Origin: Aspidapion aeneum
Taxonomy: Eukaryota; Arthropoda; Insecta; Coleoptera; Brentidae
Direction of reading: 5' to 3'
DNA: 64,000 nt
NCBI GenBank assembly: GCA_963576565.1
Contig: OY755044.1
Location: 47,077,134-47,141,133, forward strand
Notes under the pieces: generated by a model
The model's database searches: none
Told to the model about the DNA's origin: nothing
The model's input: the letters and a program-made list of their open reading frames with translations, nothing else
In this document: piece after piece, positions 9,251-21,010 of the stretch
How the letters are laid out: the number at the start of each line of letters is the position of its first letter
Position numbering within the stretch: position 1 is the stretch's first letter
Position numbers and translations under genes: made by a program

Positions 9251-9719
9251 TGTTCGCCCGCATTAAGAAGAACGATAACTGCAGTGGACTGTATATATTT
9301 TATTAAATGAAAGCGCGAACAAACATAAATTAATTGATAGGAAATCACGAAATAATCAAAGGCCCATAGGTTAATTGCTGTTACCACACAACGGAAATCA
9401 GAAACAAAGCACTCACCAGTTTGCAGCTAATTTCTCCACGTTCCAGGGGCTATGATGGATCTAATGATGGCACCACGTAGCTGAAGGGCTGAAATTTCTA
9501 GTTCTATGCTTCAGTACACCAAAATCGAGCACTTTTAAGTGTAGAAATTTGTAATAGTTGGAGAAAGTAAATTAACACGCTATTTTCTCGAGGCGGTAGA
9601 AAAGGATCTCTCTGATTCTTGGTGCGCATGTCAAAATGCGCGAAAATGTAATCTATCCGTCATCCAATTGTGTGGTTTTAAAAAGTAAAAACAACCGCGA
9701 AATTTAGCGGGAGCTAACA
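9251..9719 (-). repeat. BEL-1 LTR (3' LTR in element orientation)
   Basis: 469 bp. On the minus strand it starts TGTTAGCTCCCGC and ends GGGCGAACA. AATAAA within TTTAATAAAATATATACAG near the end is a likely polyadenylation signal. It retains CTG|GTGAGT on the minus strand (about 9410-9421), a consensus splice donor missing from the other BEL-1 LTR. Confidence 0.9.
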
Positions 9720-9954
9720 TAACTGCCCTCCAAAACACACAATTTTAGAATATCAAGCGGACAGATATAGATATAAGAAAAAATGATCGACCGATAAATA
9801 TAAATGAATGAAAAACAGAAAAGTAGCGTAAGTTTATTTAGAGATAACGAAAACCCGAAAAAGGCAAAACAAACAAACAAAAATTCAAAAAAAATAAAAA
9901 TAAAGAAAAACCTATTGTAATACCCGGTAATAGGTAGAAAAATGAAAATTAGTT

Positions 9955-12900
9955 TTAATTCGGCAAGAGGCACAGTTTTACAACTGGCCGCTTGTAAACA
10001 CCGGTAGCCGTTCGTACCGTCGCTACACGCACCTGACCGTCTCCGCCGGGATGCAATTCGAGAACCCGACCGACTGGCCATTTCAAAGGTGATTGGATGT
10101 GATCAGTCGTTATGATAACCAAATCATTTAATTTGATATTTGGGGACGAATCAGCCCACTTGTGTCGCTGTTGTAGCGTAGGCAAATACTCTACAGAATA
10201 CCGTTTCCAAAAATCATTATGTAGTTTTTGGATTAGTTGCCATCTCGAATCTCACTCCGGAATTTCTGAATTAAGGGGTTCAAGGGTCAAAAAATGCCCA
10301 GGGGTAAGAGGTTGAAGATCGTGTGGGTCTGAAGAGGCAGGAGATAAAGGGCGACTATTAAGTACGGCTTCTATGCGACATGTAAGGGTGGACATTTCCA
10401 TGATGGACAACTTCTGGTCGCCGACAACTCGAACAAAGTGAGTTTTAAAACTTTTGACGCCAGCTTCTGCCAGGCCATTGAAATGTGGACTAAGAGGGGG
10501 TCCCAGATGCCAACGAATAGAAAGTCTGGTGGACGCACTTCTTGCGTAATCAAGTAATTGGTTACGAAACCCTATAAAATTACTGCCCTGATCTGACCAG
10601 CATTGCGTCACGCTTCCACGTCTGAAAATGAATCGATGGAATGCACCTACAAACCCTTCGGTGGACAGTTCCATGGTTAATTTCAAATGCACGCAATGTG
10701 TGGCCGTACAGACAAACACACAGACATACGATTTGAAAGCTTTACAACCACGGTAACGATGAGGAATCACAAAGAAAGGTCCACAAAAGTCGATAGCTAC
10801 ACTCCAAAAAGGTTTAAGTTGATTGATTCGATGAGCGGGAAGTGAACTCATTATGGGCGGTCTATAGGGTTTAGGGTTGATTCTAAAACATTGCAAACAC
10901 TTGGATATGGTTCTTTGAATTGCCTGTCTGGCAGATAATATCCAAAATTGCTGCAAAAGCAGATTATGTAATGTTTTAAACCCAGGATGAAGGTATTGTC
11001 GATGAGTGGACTCGATAAGAAGAGTAGTTAAACGATGGTTACTCGAAAGTAAGACGGGGTGTTTTGCAGAATAAGACAAAAGATCAGATTTTTGTAATCT
11101 GCCACCGACTCTAATGATATTATTTTCATCAAGAAAAGGTGAAAGTTTTCGAAAAGGTTTCGGTATTGGTTTATCCTTAGATAACGCGGAAAAAAGCTCA
11201 GAAAAACAAGAACCTTGAACGCGTTTGATAAGAAGGTATAACGCACTTTGCATCTCACCGGTGGTAGGAAAAACAATATTTTCAAAAATAATTTTTTGGT
11301 CCGGTGGATTAGTGGGTTTTTGATAGGAATTGTTTTGAAAAAGGTTAACTATTCGAAGGACATAACAAATGATACGTTGAATTTTTGATATAGATGAATA
11401 TTTGATAAGAAGCTGATCCAAGAAGTTAACGTCAATTATCGCATTGCAACAGACCTTTGGCTTTTCCTCCAGATTAATATCTCCGAAATCAATCGGCATT
11501 TTTGATTTATGAAAATCGGGCCATTCGTTTTCGGGAGACCACAAAAAAGACGGTGCGTTCCACCACATGTCATGTGACATGAGCTGTGAAGGGGTGGCCC
11601 CTCGTGACGCAATATCGGCTGCATTTAAAGCAGAAGGAATGTAGCGCCATGAGTTTGAGGGAATGATTTCTTGGATTCTACTGACTCGATTTCCAACAAA
11701 GGTTTGCCAGCGATTAGGAGGGGATGAAAGCCAGTGCAATACGACTTGCGAATCGCAGAAAGTAACGATATTTGTAAAAGTTATTTTTCCTTCATAGCTA
11801 GATAAGACGAAGTCAATTAATTCGCTTAAAAGAAATGCGCCTAGGAGTTCTAGCCTAGCCAAAGTTTGTGACTTTATAGGCGCGACCCTAGATTTTGCAG
11901 ATATGAGAGAAACAGATATATTGCTTTCCTCTTACACTACTACTACTACACGAAAATATACGACACCTGCGTAACCTCGAATTGAAGCGTCACAGAAGCC
12001 GATGATTTGACAGGTATTGGTTTTTGACAGTTTGATTTGTCGGGGTAATTGAAAATTGGAAAGAAGCGGGAATTCAGAACGAAGTTTGTTCCAAGAGTCG
12101 ATGATAGAAGAATCTGGTTCTTCGTCCCAGCCTATTTTCGATATCCACAACTGTTGCAAAATAAATTTTACTTGTAGCAACAAGGGACAAAGAAAACCTA
12201 AGGGAGCGAAGATTGTTCCTATGATAGATAAAATAGAACGTTTAGTTGGGGGTTTGTCCTTCATTCGGCATTGATAAGAAAAAATGTCGTTTTTTGGATG
12301 CCATTGAAGGCCTAAAACTTTGATAAAGTGTGGGTCATCCTTGTCAAAAGAGAGAGGCATTTGACGATCGGATTCTGGCAATGTTGCCAATAACTCAGGA
12401 CAATTGCTTGCCCATTTTTTAAGTTCAAATCCTCCCGACTTCAACAAATCATTGAGTTCCGTTTGAAGGGAAAGAGCTTCAGAAAGCGAAGGGCTAGTTC
12501 CCAAGATATCGTCGATGTAAATTGACGTTTTTAGAACAGTACTAGCCATAGGAAAACGTTCCTTTTCTCTCTCTGCCAGCTCATTTAATGTACGCATGGC
12601 TAGAAAAGGTGAGCATGTCATGCCAAAAGTGACAGTAGAAAGTTCCCACACTGAAAGTGGGTCCTGTGGAGAAAACCTCCACAATATCCTTTGATAAGGA
12701 CGGTGATAAGGATTGATAAGGACTTGACGGAACATCTGTTTGATATCAGCAATGTAGGCAATAGGATTAAGACGAAATGTAAGGAGTAAAGAAGCAATAT
12801 CCTTTTGAAGTTTCGGTCCAGATAACAACGTGTCATTGAGAGTAATATTCTTTGGGGTGATGCCGAACAATCCCAGACTACCCTTAATTTTGTACTTAAG

Positions 12901-13793
12901 CTTTCCGGCTTTAGTACGCAATGATGTGCCAAAAAACATGATACGTCGACTTTTGGTTGACTAGATAAAACTAGACTCATGTGATTAGAATCGATATAGT
13001 CTTGCATGAAACTTGAATAGGCAGTGTACAGATCAGGATTTTTAAGTAATCTGTTTTCTAGAAGTAAAAATCTACGATAAGCTTGCGGATAAGTATTTCC
13101 TAGGTCAGGGTTTATTTTATCTTTAAACGGAAGATCTACCATGAATCTACCGCTCGGTCGCCGTACTACACTCGCAGTAAAAATTGATTCTGCTTGTTTT
13201 TCTTCCTTTGATAAGATTTGTTTTTTAGGCAAATGTTCGATTTCCCAAAACCTAGGGAGAATGACCTCTAAAGGAGGTGAATGACTCGTTAAAAAACAAC
13301 TGGTTCGTTCCGTAAGACTACCTACTTCGTCAACTTTTCCCATGACGACCCAGCCAAAGATAGTTTCAAGGGCTGAAGGTTGCCCTATTTGTCCAAGAAC
13401 CCTGCCCTCCTTGAATATCTGTGCGAATAGCTCGCAACCAATAACTAGGTCCACAGGTCTAGATTTGAAATAAGATGGGTCGGCAAGTTTAAGGTTTTCC
13501 AAGTGTTTCCACTGATTATCGTTCAAAGTGAATATAGGCATATTGGAACATAGTTGTGGAACAACAATTGCTTCGAAATTAAGTAAAGGAGTGACCTGTC
13601 CTTGTGGCTTAATGTGACATGGAACGAGCCCTTTGGAAGTAAGAGAAGACATTTGATTTAATCCGAATATTTCAGTGGTGTAACTTCGCCTAGGAAGATT
13701 AAGACGCTGAATACACTTTTCACTGATGAATCCTGTCTGTGATCCAGAATCAAGCAGTGCCCTTACAGGTTGAAAATTTCCGCAACCGTCCAT
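9955..13793 (-). pseudogene. BEL-1 pol (protease, RT, RNase H, integrase), broken
   Basis: The protease shows ALLDSGSQTGFIS with the catalytic DSG. The RT has YIADIKQMFRQV and the catalytic YIDDILG. RNase H has IIGFCDASIRGYAGV. The integrase has a His/Cys zinc module ending in KCLQCFRIN, then DFCGPF, SDQGSNFIG and NGLAEAGVKS, so all three acidic residues are present. The tail motif LPPLK-like SPLKWPVGRVLELHPG ends the protein at 9955. Defects: a frameshift near 12862, an expanded GTA run followed by an in-frame TAA at about 11932, and a TGA at 10252 created by a small deletion. All other parts stay in one frame. Confidence 0.88.
11935..11950. repeat. (GTA)n expansion in BEL-1 RNase H
   Basis: The minus strand reads GTAGTAGTAGTAGTG, coding a Val run, where BEL-2 has the sequence for VEEEN at the same place (near 58022). 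A TAA follows in frame. This is a short trinucleotide expansion that helped to break the element. Confidence 0.7.
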
Positions 13794-13801
13794 AACATCT
13801 A

Positions 13802-15148
13802 TTATGGCGGTGCATAAAAGAAAGGTGGTGCATAGAAGAAACCTGAAGGTCCTGAGGTATTTAATGACACATGAAGATTATTGACAGGTGGTGTGTGAAT
13901 GACAGGACTAGTATCTTGGCTTCCAGACTCCTTATTAGTTTCTAAGATATGAGTTAAAGTGTGGTGCCTTTTACTATTGCAAGGCATGCATGAATATTTT
14001 GATTTGCACGTGTCTACCCCATGCGAGGGATGAAAACACGCTAGACATAATTTTTTCTGCTTGACGAAAGAGGCGATCGATAGGCAAGAGGTCAAGAAAT
14101 GTTTGACATTTCGAAAGCACGTGACCTTGATTACACCGGAAACATTTTATTCCCGTACTTGAATTAGTTGAGGTGCCAGCCAGTCCTATAAAAGGCGAAT
14201 TGGATGATTTATAGGTAGGCTTTTGCCCAAACTGATTTGGCAAAGAATTTGATTTTGTTAGGTAGGCACCTTTTTGGGTGCTGTTGATTGAGGAAGTGAT
14301 TCCAGAACTTTACATCTTTTTTCTAGAAATTGAAAAAGTGACTGAAAAGTGGGAATTTCGGTATTAGTATTGGCGTGACTCATTTCGAAATTTAAACGCG
14401 TCGGAATATCCAATTTTTCTAACAAAATGAAAAAAATAATAAAGTCCCAACTGTCAACGTCAAAGCTCAGTGATTCTGAAAAGGTGTCAATTAAATTACG
14501 CAATTCTTTAGCTGACTCGTTTTTTAATGTAGAGTTCATAATTGTGCTCAAAGCATCATTTGCGAGGTCTCGCTTGTTTTGATATCTATTGACTAATTTG
14601 TCGTAAGCAATTTTATAATTTTGATCAGATAAGCTAATCCCTGATATCAATTTTAAAGGCTCATCCTCGAGATATGAAAATAAATATTGAAGTTTTCGAA
14701 CGTTACTTAGACTTTGATTTTGATCTATAATGTTATTAAAAAGATCGAAAAAGCTTGGCCATAATTTTTTATCACCTCGAAATATGGGAATACCTAACTC
14801 TTTGAGTTTTGGAGTTTCGTTTTGTCGAACATATGATCCCGAAAAGGATGGGGCCTCAACCGGAAATATTTCAGAGTAAACCCCTTTACACGCATAAAAA
14901 TATTTACGAGCTTCTGAAAGGATCGCATCCTGCGTTTTAAACTCCTCGTCGTCCGAGTCGTCTATCAACATAATGACATCATTATGTGCCAGCATGCATT
15001 TATCGAAGGTTTCATCCAAATCGGAATACCTCACTTGAAACTCGTTTCTCGCTTTTGCGTCCGTTGCCGCGGTTTGTGAAAACACATAACACTCGGTGAT
15101 CGCAGATAAAAAACCCTTGCGTTTTTGCATGGCTTTTTTGATAGACAT
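13802..15148 (-). pseudogene. BEL-1 gag with zinc knuckles, frameshifted
   Basis: The ATG at 15148 (MSIKKAMQKRKGFLSAI) matches the start of the intact BEL-2 gag. The middle part (GIPIFRGDKKLWPSFFDLFN) is the DUF1759-type core of BEL gag proteins. Zinc-knuckle-like motifs CFRCNQGHVLSKC and CLACFHPSHGVDTC follow. Frameshifts near 14258 and 14080 split the knuckle region over three frames. A local duplication at about 13810-13835 (GGTGCATA..GAAG repeated) shifts the join with pol. BEL-1 carries one fewer QKPTYQN-type repeat than BEL-2. Confidence 0.85.
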
Positions 15149-15516
15149 GATTTTACCTTTGAAATGACGAAATTGTCGGTAAATATACAATTAACGCTAA
15201 ATTAATGCTTCTGAAATAGAAAAAATGACGAATTGTCGAAAATATGCACTAATTTATCGCAATTGATGAAAATTGTTTTAAATATCGATTTTTTGTTTAC
15301 TGAAGTGACCACGCGGTAAACCCTGCGTTACCATAGCAGCGGACCGAAAACAGGTGAACTGCGCCGAAACCGAAGGTCGAACGAAAATCTCTCTCGGTTA
15401 AATACGATTGGCAAAATTCAAGGCCGTGTGATCACGGCGAAAATGTGAAAATGGCCGACTTATTAATACCGTCGTATGGAGTAAATTTAAATAATTCGGG
15501 TCGAAGGAACACTTTA

Positions 15517-15955
15517 TGTTCGCCCGCAGTAAGAAAAACCATAACTGCAGTGGACTGTATATATTTTATTAAATGAAAGCGCGAACAAACATAAATTAAT
15601 TGATAGGAAATCACGAAATAATCAAAGGTCCATAGGTTAATTGCTGTTACCACACAACGGGAATCAGAAACAAAGCCCGCAGCCAATTTCTCCACGTTCC
15701 AGGGGCCCCTTTCTGGATCTAATGATGGCACAACGTAGCTGAAGGGCTGAAATTTCTAGTTCTATGCTTCAGTACACCAAAATCGAGCACTTTTAAGTGT
15801 AGAAGTTTGTAATAGTTGGAGAAAGTAAATTAACACGCCATTTTCTCGAGGCGGTAGAAAAGGATCTCTCTGATTCTTGGTGCGCATGTCAAAATGTGTC
15901 CAATTGTGTGGTTTTAAAAAGTAAAAACAACCGCGAAATTTAGCGGGAGCTAACA
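15517..15955 (-). repeat. BEL-1 LTR (5' LTR in element orientation), with two deletions
   Basis: 439 bp, against 469 bp in its partner. It lacks a segment around the CTCACCAGTTTG motif and a second of about 20 bp after GCGCATGTCAAAATG. The first loss removes the GTGAGT donor found in the other BEL LTRs. TGATA follows at 15956-15960. Confidence 0.9.
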
Positions 15956-15960
15956 TGATA

Positions 15961-16946
15961 TTCCTCCCAGAACCATTCAAAACATTTTAAAATAACATGG
16001 ATACAAAGCCTACGAGTTAAAAAAATCTCAGGAACTGAGATCAGATCAGGATAGAACTTTCTCTTATTTGATGGTTTAATTTGGTAGCTCTTGAAAGGAC
16101 TTTGTGAGGTTTTTAAAATTACATATGAGTAATTCCACGCCAAATCATCCAATGGGGTAGCTACCATGTCACAAAAAAAATCCAAATTTTGATAACATGT
16201 ATTAGTGTCCTTAGAAATACCAAATTAACAAATTTTAATTTTTAATTTCGCCTCCTGTATTTTACAGGCCACTTTAAAAGTAAAAAAAAAGAAGAAAACC
16301 AGTTGTGGCCTTATTTTTTTTATTTCTATTGTATTAAATCTTATGTAAAAACAAATTTGACGGAAGAAATCTTTAATATTGGTTGGAGAATCCTATACAG
16401 AAAAAAAAATTAACCTAACTTTTTTGACATGGCAAAAATAGTTTTAAAAAAATAGTAAATATTATGATTTTCTCGATTTTTATTTATTTACACCGGTGCG
16501 GAATATATATAAAAGAAAAATTTCTAGGTCTATTGCTTTCAGAAAACTAAATTTTTTAAAATTGGAAAAACCGCAAAAACCTCAGAATTGGCAACTTTTG
16601 ACTAAAAAAATTGTCATGTCTATCTGTCTATTAAAACTTCGCTTGTGCATTGATTTACTTGATAATGTTTCGTCTAAATAAAAGTAAAATAAAAAATCTG
16701 GGTCTGTCATTTTAACATCAACTTTTAAACTATTTGGTTAACGCATGTAAAAAATCAAATTTTTTTATTGAGTCGCAAAAGGAAAAAAATTATGTATAAA
16801 AATCATCGTCAGGGGATCTTATTTATAGCCACATACTGTTTTGCGTGACATCCTAGTTTGTGGGTTCAAGTCCCATCTTACATTTTTGGTGAGACACGGA
16901 CATTAATTAGTTTGTTTCTTTGGTAAATGAAATGGTTCAGGTTTAA
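15961..16946. other. RFT1 intron, AT-rich, no gene
   Basis: After the end of the split small frame (stop at 15993-15995), I see only repeats. AATTCCACGCCAAATCATCCAA at about 16130 is the reverse of a motif near 19190-19215 and marks a short interspersed repeat. GGGTTCAAGTCCC at 16862-16874 looks like the T-arm/B box of a tRNA, but no tRNA cloverleaf closes around it, so at most it is a tRNA-derived SINE remnant. Confidence 0.4.
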
Positions 16947-17125
16947 CAGTGGCGTACGCAGGAGGGAGGAGGTTGAAGGCGTAATCTTCCAAAACCATTA
17001 AATAACTTAAATATAACCTAAAGATTGAATTTTTCTGAAAGAAGAAATAAATGGTTTTCCAGGACTTTGCTTTTACTCAAGCCCCCTCTCCCAACCCCCT
17101 TGGAAAATTTCTGCATACGCCACTG
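16947..17125. mobile_element. hAT-like miniature element (179 bp)
   Basis: The ends CAGTGGCGTACGCAG and CTGCATACGCCACTG are imperfect inverted repeats of the type seen on insect hAT miniature elements. The flanks AGGTTTAA and GGCATTAA are only partly alike, so the expected 8-bp duplication has decayed. No protein is encoded. Confidence 0.65.
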
Positions 17126-17497
17126 GGCATTAAAAAAACTAAGTACAAAACTAACGCATGGTAAAAGCCCATGTGATGCGTTTGGAGGTACTGTGAAACG
17201 ATTTGTTTTACATTAAAATCTCAAACAAACAACAACTGGACACCATTCTTTCACTCCTCTGGATGATTTAACTATGATGCTAAATTTACTTCAAGCTCTT
17301 AAAAAAATTTTGTTCGGTTTCTGAAATTATAGAACTCAACTTCTTTTTATTTTTTAAATATGACAGTAGGTTACTACTAAAAAAGTAAATAAACTTTTAA
17401 AAAATTTGTGTAGTGACCTTATGAAGAGAGTTTAGATCATAATTTATTGAACAGTGCTCATATAAATAAACTTTACCTTCTGATAAACCTTAATTTG

Positions 17498-17653
17498 CAG
17501 GGGCGGATCTAGAAACCTTATTATGGGGGAAAATAACATAATAAATATTTCACAAAACTATTTTGCATAGTGACCAGGAGGTGTATTCTATGTGTCAAAA
17601 CTGAGTAAAGTTTCAGATTTGGGGGGGCATCCCCCCCTGTAGATCCACGCCTG
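17498..17653. mobile_element. hAT-like miniature element (156 bp) with TAATTTG duplication
   Basis: The ends CAGGGGCGGATCTAG and TAGATCCACGCCTG are inverted repeats. TAATTTG occurs directly on both sides (17491-17497 and 17654-17660), one base short of the usual 8. GGGGGGGCATCCCCCC near the right end forms an internal hairpin. No protein is encoded. Confidence 0.75.
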
Positions 17654-18139
17654 TAATTTGTGATGCAATTTAACATCAGTAAAAATATTAAAATAACAAA
17701 AAAATGTGTAGTGACCTTAAGGATTACAGACCCAGATTTTTTATTCTTGTTTTTAAAAGTATATGATACAGTGAAAAATTTACCCTACTTGATTACCACC
17801 AGCACCCCGATAGACAGGGTCATTTTTGATGCTGAAGTTGAGGGATTTCCCAGACATTCTTAACTTCTTCGTGGAACTCCAAGGTAACGTCTACTTTTTA
17901 AATATGTTTTATTTAAGGAAGATATAGTCCTTGAGTATAGCTTTCCAAGACTATACCCGAAAAAAATATGAAACCTTTGAAAATTTCTGCGTTTTTTGGA
18001 TATTCTCTAAATTGCTCTAATTAAGCCAGTATAAAAGATTTTGCTAAACATCACATTTTTTTGAAAACTACTTTTATGCATGTTTTCAAAATTATAGGTT
18101 AATTTTTTTTAGGTGCTGTTTACTATGAGCATAATTTTT

Positions 18140-19003
18140 AGCTCACACATATACTATACTATAGTAGTGTGAGCTTAAGCTGTTGATTGGCTATGCCGTG
18201 ACAACAGCAGTGTAAAAAATAAATTCTATTCGTGGGATATGGCATCCTAATTTAGCGCGATGTTTAGAGACAATAATAAACGAAAAATGGGTATATTGCT
18301 CTTCGAAAATCTCTGAGTAACTGAATCATAGACCACACCCAAGGTAGGCAATTAAATATTTTTATCCCTACCAACAACAATGCAATAAAATTCATTCGAC
18401 GCGGCTTATGGAAGGCGGCGTATGACTCGAGAGTTCTTTCTATTTTTATCTAAATACCTGCTAAACTAGTTTTTTCGAGAAAAAAAAAGTTGCTCCGATT
18501 TCAAAAATTTCTATATATCTTTGCGTTTCAGATGATTTTGAAACTTTTTTGTCGCGCCGTCTATCTGTCGGTCTGTCTGTCTGTCTGTCTGTCTGTAACG
18601 AACAACGCGCATAACTCAAAAACCGCTAGGCCGATTTTAATGACATTTGGTACCTAGGCTGGGTCTTGGGTCGAGATGGTCCCATTTAAAAATGAACAAA
18701 ATCTACCCAACACAAGCCAAATAAAAGGGTGGGGGAAGATTTCAAAAATTAGAGTTTATGTGAAAATATGGCGAGTGTGATATCAAACGAAAGGTAATTG
18801 AGTATGTAGTTAAACAAAATACATTTTAGTTTTTTTTTATTCAAAAAGGGTGGGGGTAGATTTCAAAAATTAGAGTTTGTCAAAACATGGCTTGTGTGGT
18901 ATCAAACAAAAGGTAATTTAGTCTCGAGTTGAATAAGATATATTGCAGGTTTTAGTTTTATCAGCTCGCACGTACACTATAACTATAGTACCTAGTGTGA
19001 GCT
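18140..19003. repeat. Hairpin-capped repeat H, copy 1, carrying an inserted family C repeat
   Basis: The left end is a 36-bp palindrome, AGCTCACAC to GTGTGAGCT (18140-18175). The right end is a similar palindrome (18963-19003). Between them are a GTCT microsatellite (about 18565-18597), AACTCAAAAACCGCTAGGCC, and two tandem units of about 118 bp starting at AAAGGGTGGGGG. A repeat of about 300 bp (18177-18475), duplicated at 19236, sits just inside the left palindrome. Copy 2 at 42025-42712 lacks it. No coding capacity is seen and the class is unknown. Confidence 0.75.
18565..18597. repeat. (GTCT)n microsatellite within repeat H
   Basis: About eight GTCT units with minor variation. The same array sits at the same place in copy 2 (about 42163-42193), so it is part of the repeat family. 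Confidence 0.85.
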
Positions 19004-19235
19004 CAGGGGCCCATATATTGGCAGAGTATTTTCTTTAAAGTCCCATTTTGCCCGTTTTTAGACTTTTCAAATGCGTGTACAACAGACTAATTGGATTAAA
19101 AAATCTAAAATTGTGCAAAAGTGGTTAAGCATAAGCTGTTTCATTTAGTAAGCATGATTCAAGAAATGTCACGGCAACACTTTTTTTGTAAATTGCATGA
19201 CTTGGCGTGGAATTGCTCATATTCTTCCTTTTTTT

Positions 19236-19620
19236 AAGCTGTTGATTGGCTATGCCGTGACAACAGCAGTGTAAAAAATAAATTCTATTCGTGGGATATG
19301 GCATCCTAATTTAGCGCGATGTTTAGAGACAATAATAAACGAAAAATGGGTGCGCGATGTTTAGAGACAATAATAAACGAAAAATGGGTATATTGCTCTT
19401 CGAAAATCTCTGAGTAACTGAATCATAGACCACACCCAAGGTAGGCAATTAAATATTTTTATCCATACCAACAACAATGCAATAAAATTCATTCGACGCG
19501 GCTTATTATGGCGTATGACTCGAGAGTTCTTTCTATTTTTATCTAAATACCTGCTAAACTAGTTTTTTTCTTTCTAAGCAGAATCTTCGTGGTCATTATA
19601 GCTTTTCCTCTAAAGGTATA
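19236..19620 (+). repeat. Short interspersed repeat, family C, second copy
   Basis: It matches 18177-18475 closely from AGCTGTTGATTGGCTATGCC to CTGCTAAACTAGTTTTT. It then continues into TTCTTTCTAAGCAGAATCTT, a tail also seen in reverse at 8762-8830. The copy at 18177 loses this tail where repeat H resumes, so the copy at 19236 is the more complete one. Confidence 0.7.
19314..19389 (+). repeat. 38-bp perfect tandem duplication
   Basis: The unit beginning GCGCGATGTTTAGAGACAAT and ending AAAAATGGGT occurs twice, back to back, without mismatch. The sister copy near 18257 has the unit once, so the duplication arose after the two family C copies separated. Confidence 0.9.
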
Positions 19621-19763
19621 TATCTCCCTATAGACATACAACGTTGACAACTTAATATGTCGAGGTAAAAAGTAAAATTCTAGGACTTTTTTAGTAGAAT
19701 CCTATCGCGCAGCTTACTTTTTGCTTAGTTTTTTGGTTGTAAAGCAAACATTGAAATGAAATA

Positions 19764-20364
19764 CAGTGAAACCTCCTATAAGGGGACACTCACGGTTTCG
19801 TTGATTTCGTCCGCTTATTGGAGGTGTTCGCTTATGAGAGAGAACTGCGAAATTTTAATATAACTTATTAACAATTTCCGCTGCTTGAGTTTTTCCGATA
19901 TTAAATTTTTGAGTGGCCTTTCTTGCTGATAGATGTTCCCTCTCCGAAACATTAACAACTTTCATTCTTTCACGTAAACTAAGAAGTGTTTTACTAGGCG
20001 CCATTTCAAAGAGATCTATTGCTACCCAACTGAACAATAAAAATAAAACACAGCAGTCCCGCCGTACGACAGAAGTATTTAGTCTTCGCATTAAAACGGA
20101 AAGAGGTAATTCCTCGGCTGCAGATTGCGTAGTTGCCAACATACTACATAATATTTATGTCCATATCGTGCAGGGCTCCGTCCCGTTGTCAGAGGTTCGC
20201 GTCCGGTTAAGGGAGGTTTCAGAATTTTTGGTATCAAAAAAAAAAATTTGCGTCCGGTTATAAGAGTAAATTTTGCATGTAAAGAAATAGGAAAAAGCTT
20301 GGTTTCAACAAATTTGTCCGCCTAAAGGGAGTGTCCGCTTAATAGAAGTGTCAGCAATTCACTG
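19764..20364 (-). mobile_element. pogo/Tigger-like element, internally deleted
   Basis: The ends are CAGTGAAACCTCCTATAAGG and, reversed, CAGTGAATTGCTGACACTTC, each flanked by TA (19762-19763 and 20365-20366), as expected for the Tc1/mariner-pogo group. Only the N-terminal part of a transposase remains, so the element is non-autonomous at 601 bp. Confidence 0.8.
19855..20007 (-). pseudogene. CENP-B/pogo-type helix-turn-helix fragment of transposase
   Basis: A frame on the minus strand, starting at the internal MAPSKTLLSLRERMKVVNVS, carries ARKATQKFNIGKTQAAEIVN, the pattern of the psq-like DNA-binding domain that opens pogo/Tigger transposases. It stops at TAA right after this domain. The DDE catalytic part is absent. 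The frame is open further upstream, but the resemblance begins at this Met. Confidence 0.7.
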
Positions 20365-20366
20365 TA

Positions 20367-21010
20367 CACATCTTGTAATACATAGATATTTAAAACCTCA
20401 TTTTTTTTGAAACTAAGCAGGGAAACAAGAGCGCGTGAATCGGTGATTCGAGGTTCCTGGAACCCGACTGGTGAGATACTGAATGGTTCTCGATAAATTT
20501 ATACAAGTCAAAGAAAAGCAAGCATGCGCGAACGCGTTCCACGACATATTTTATTTAATAAAAAAAAAAATTGCCTGTTTTCATCCTTAAGCGACCTTGG
20601 CCTATCATTATGGCTTATTTGCAAGTAAGAAAATTATTAAAACTACTGAAGGATTTTTGAAAGTAACACACATTATTTCTAATCAATTTAAATAGGTAAT
20701 AATATCACACAATAATTATTTCCTTACCAGAACTGTTTATGGTATGGTAAAAAAGTAAGCTACAGCTCTACGCTACGAAGAGTTACCAACCGTCTTGTTT
20801 TTTACGGAACTGTCTCGTATTCAGAAACAAGTCCCGTGTCCCGCGATAGGTTTATACGGGTCAATAAAAGTTCCGTATTTTTATATGAAACTGGCTTATA
20901 ACCTGTGCACAGTTTCTTAACCATGTCAAATTAATACCCTTATGACTTTACAAACTAAAAAGGTATAGTTTTGTTTAAATATATTAATGATATTTTTTTT
21001 GTAGTTTTTT
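20367..21010. other. RFT1 intron, no gene seen
   Basis: About 640 bp of AT-rich sequence. There is no convincing reading frame, RNA gene or repeat partner in the window. Confidence 0.5.

Larger units (their letters stand above)
9251..15955 (-). mobile_element. BEL-1: full-length but inactive BEL/Pao retrotransposon
   Basis: Two LTRs begin TGTTCGCCCGC and end GAGCTAACA on the plus strand. They enclose gag and pol on the minus strand in the order gag, aspartic protease, RT, RNase H, integrase, the order of BEL/Pao. A purine-rich tract (TTTTGGAGGGCAG on the minus strand) abuts the downstream LTR. Frameshifts and stops occur in gag, RT and the integrase tail, so it cannot be autonomous. It lies in the same orientation as RFT1, inside its last intron. 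BEL-2 at 55578-62157 is a close relative. Confidence 0.92.

Noticed and set aside
9704..10081. Long minus-strand frame overlapping the BEL-1 pol end
   Set aside because: It overlaps the integrase tail in another frame, and its hydrophobic stretch comes from AT-rich untranslated sequence and LTR.
16836..16900. Possible tRNA gene around GGGTTCAAGTCCC
   Set aside because: Only the T-arm-like motif is present. No acceptor stem, D arm or anticodon arm closes around it.
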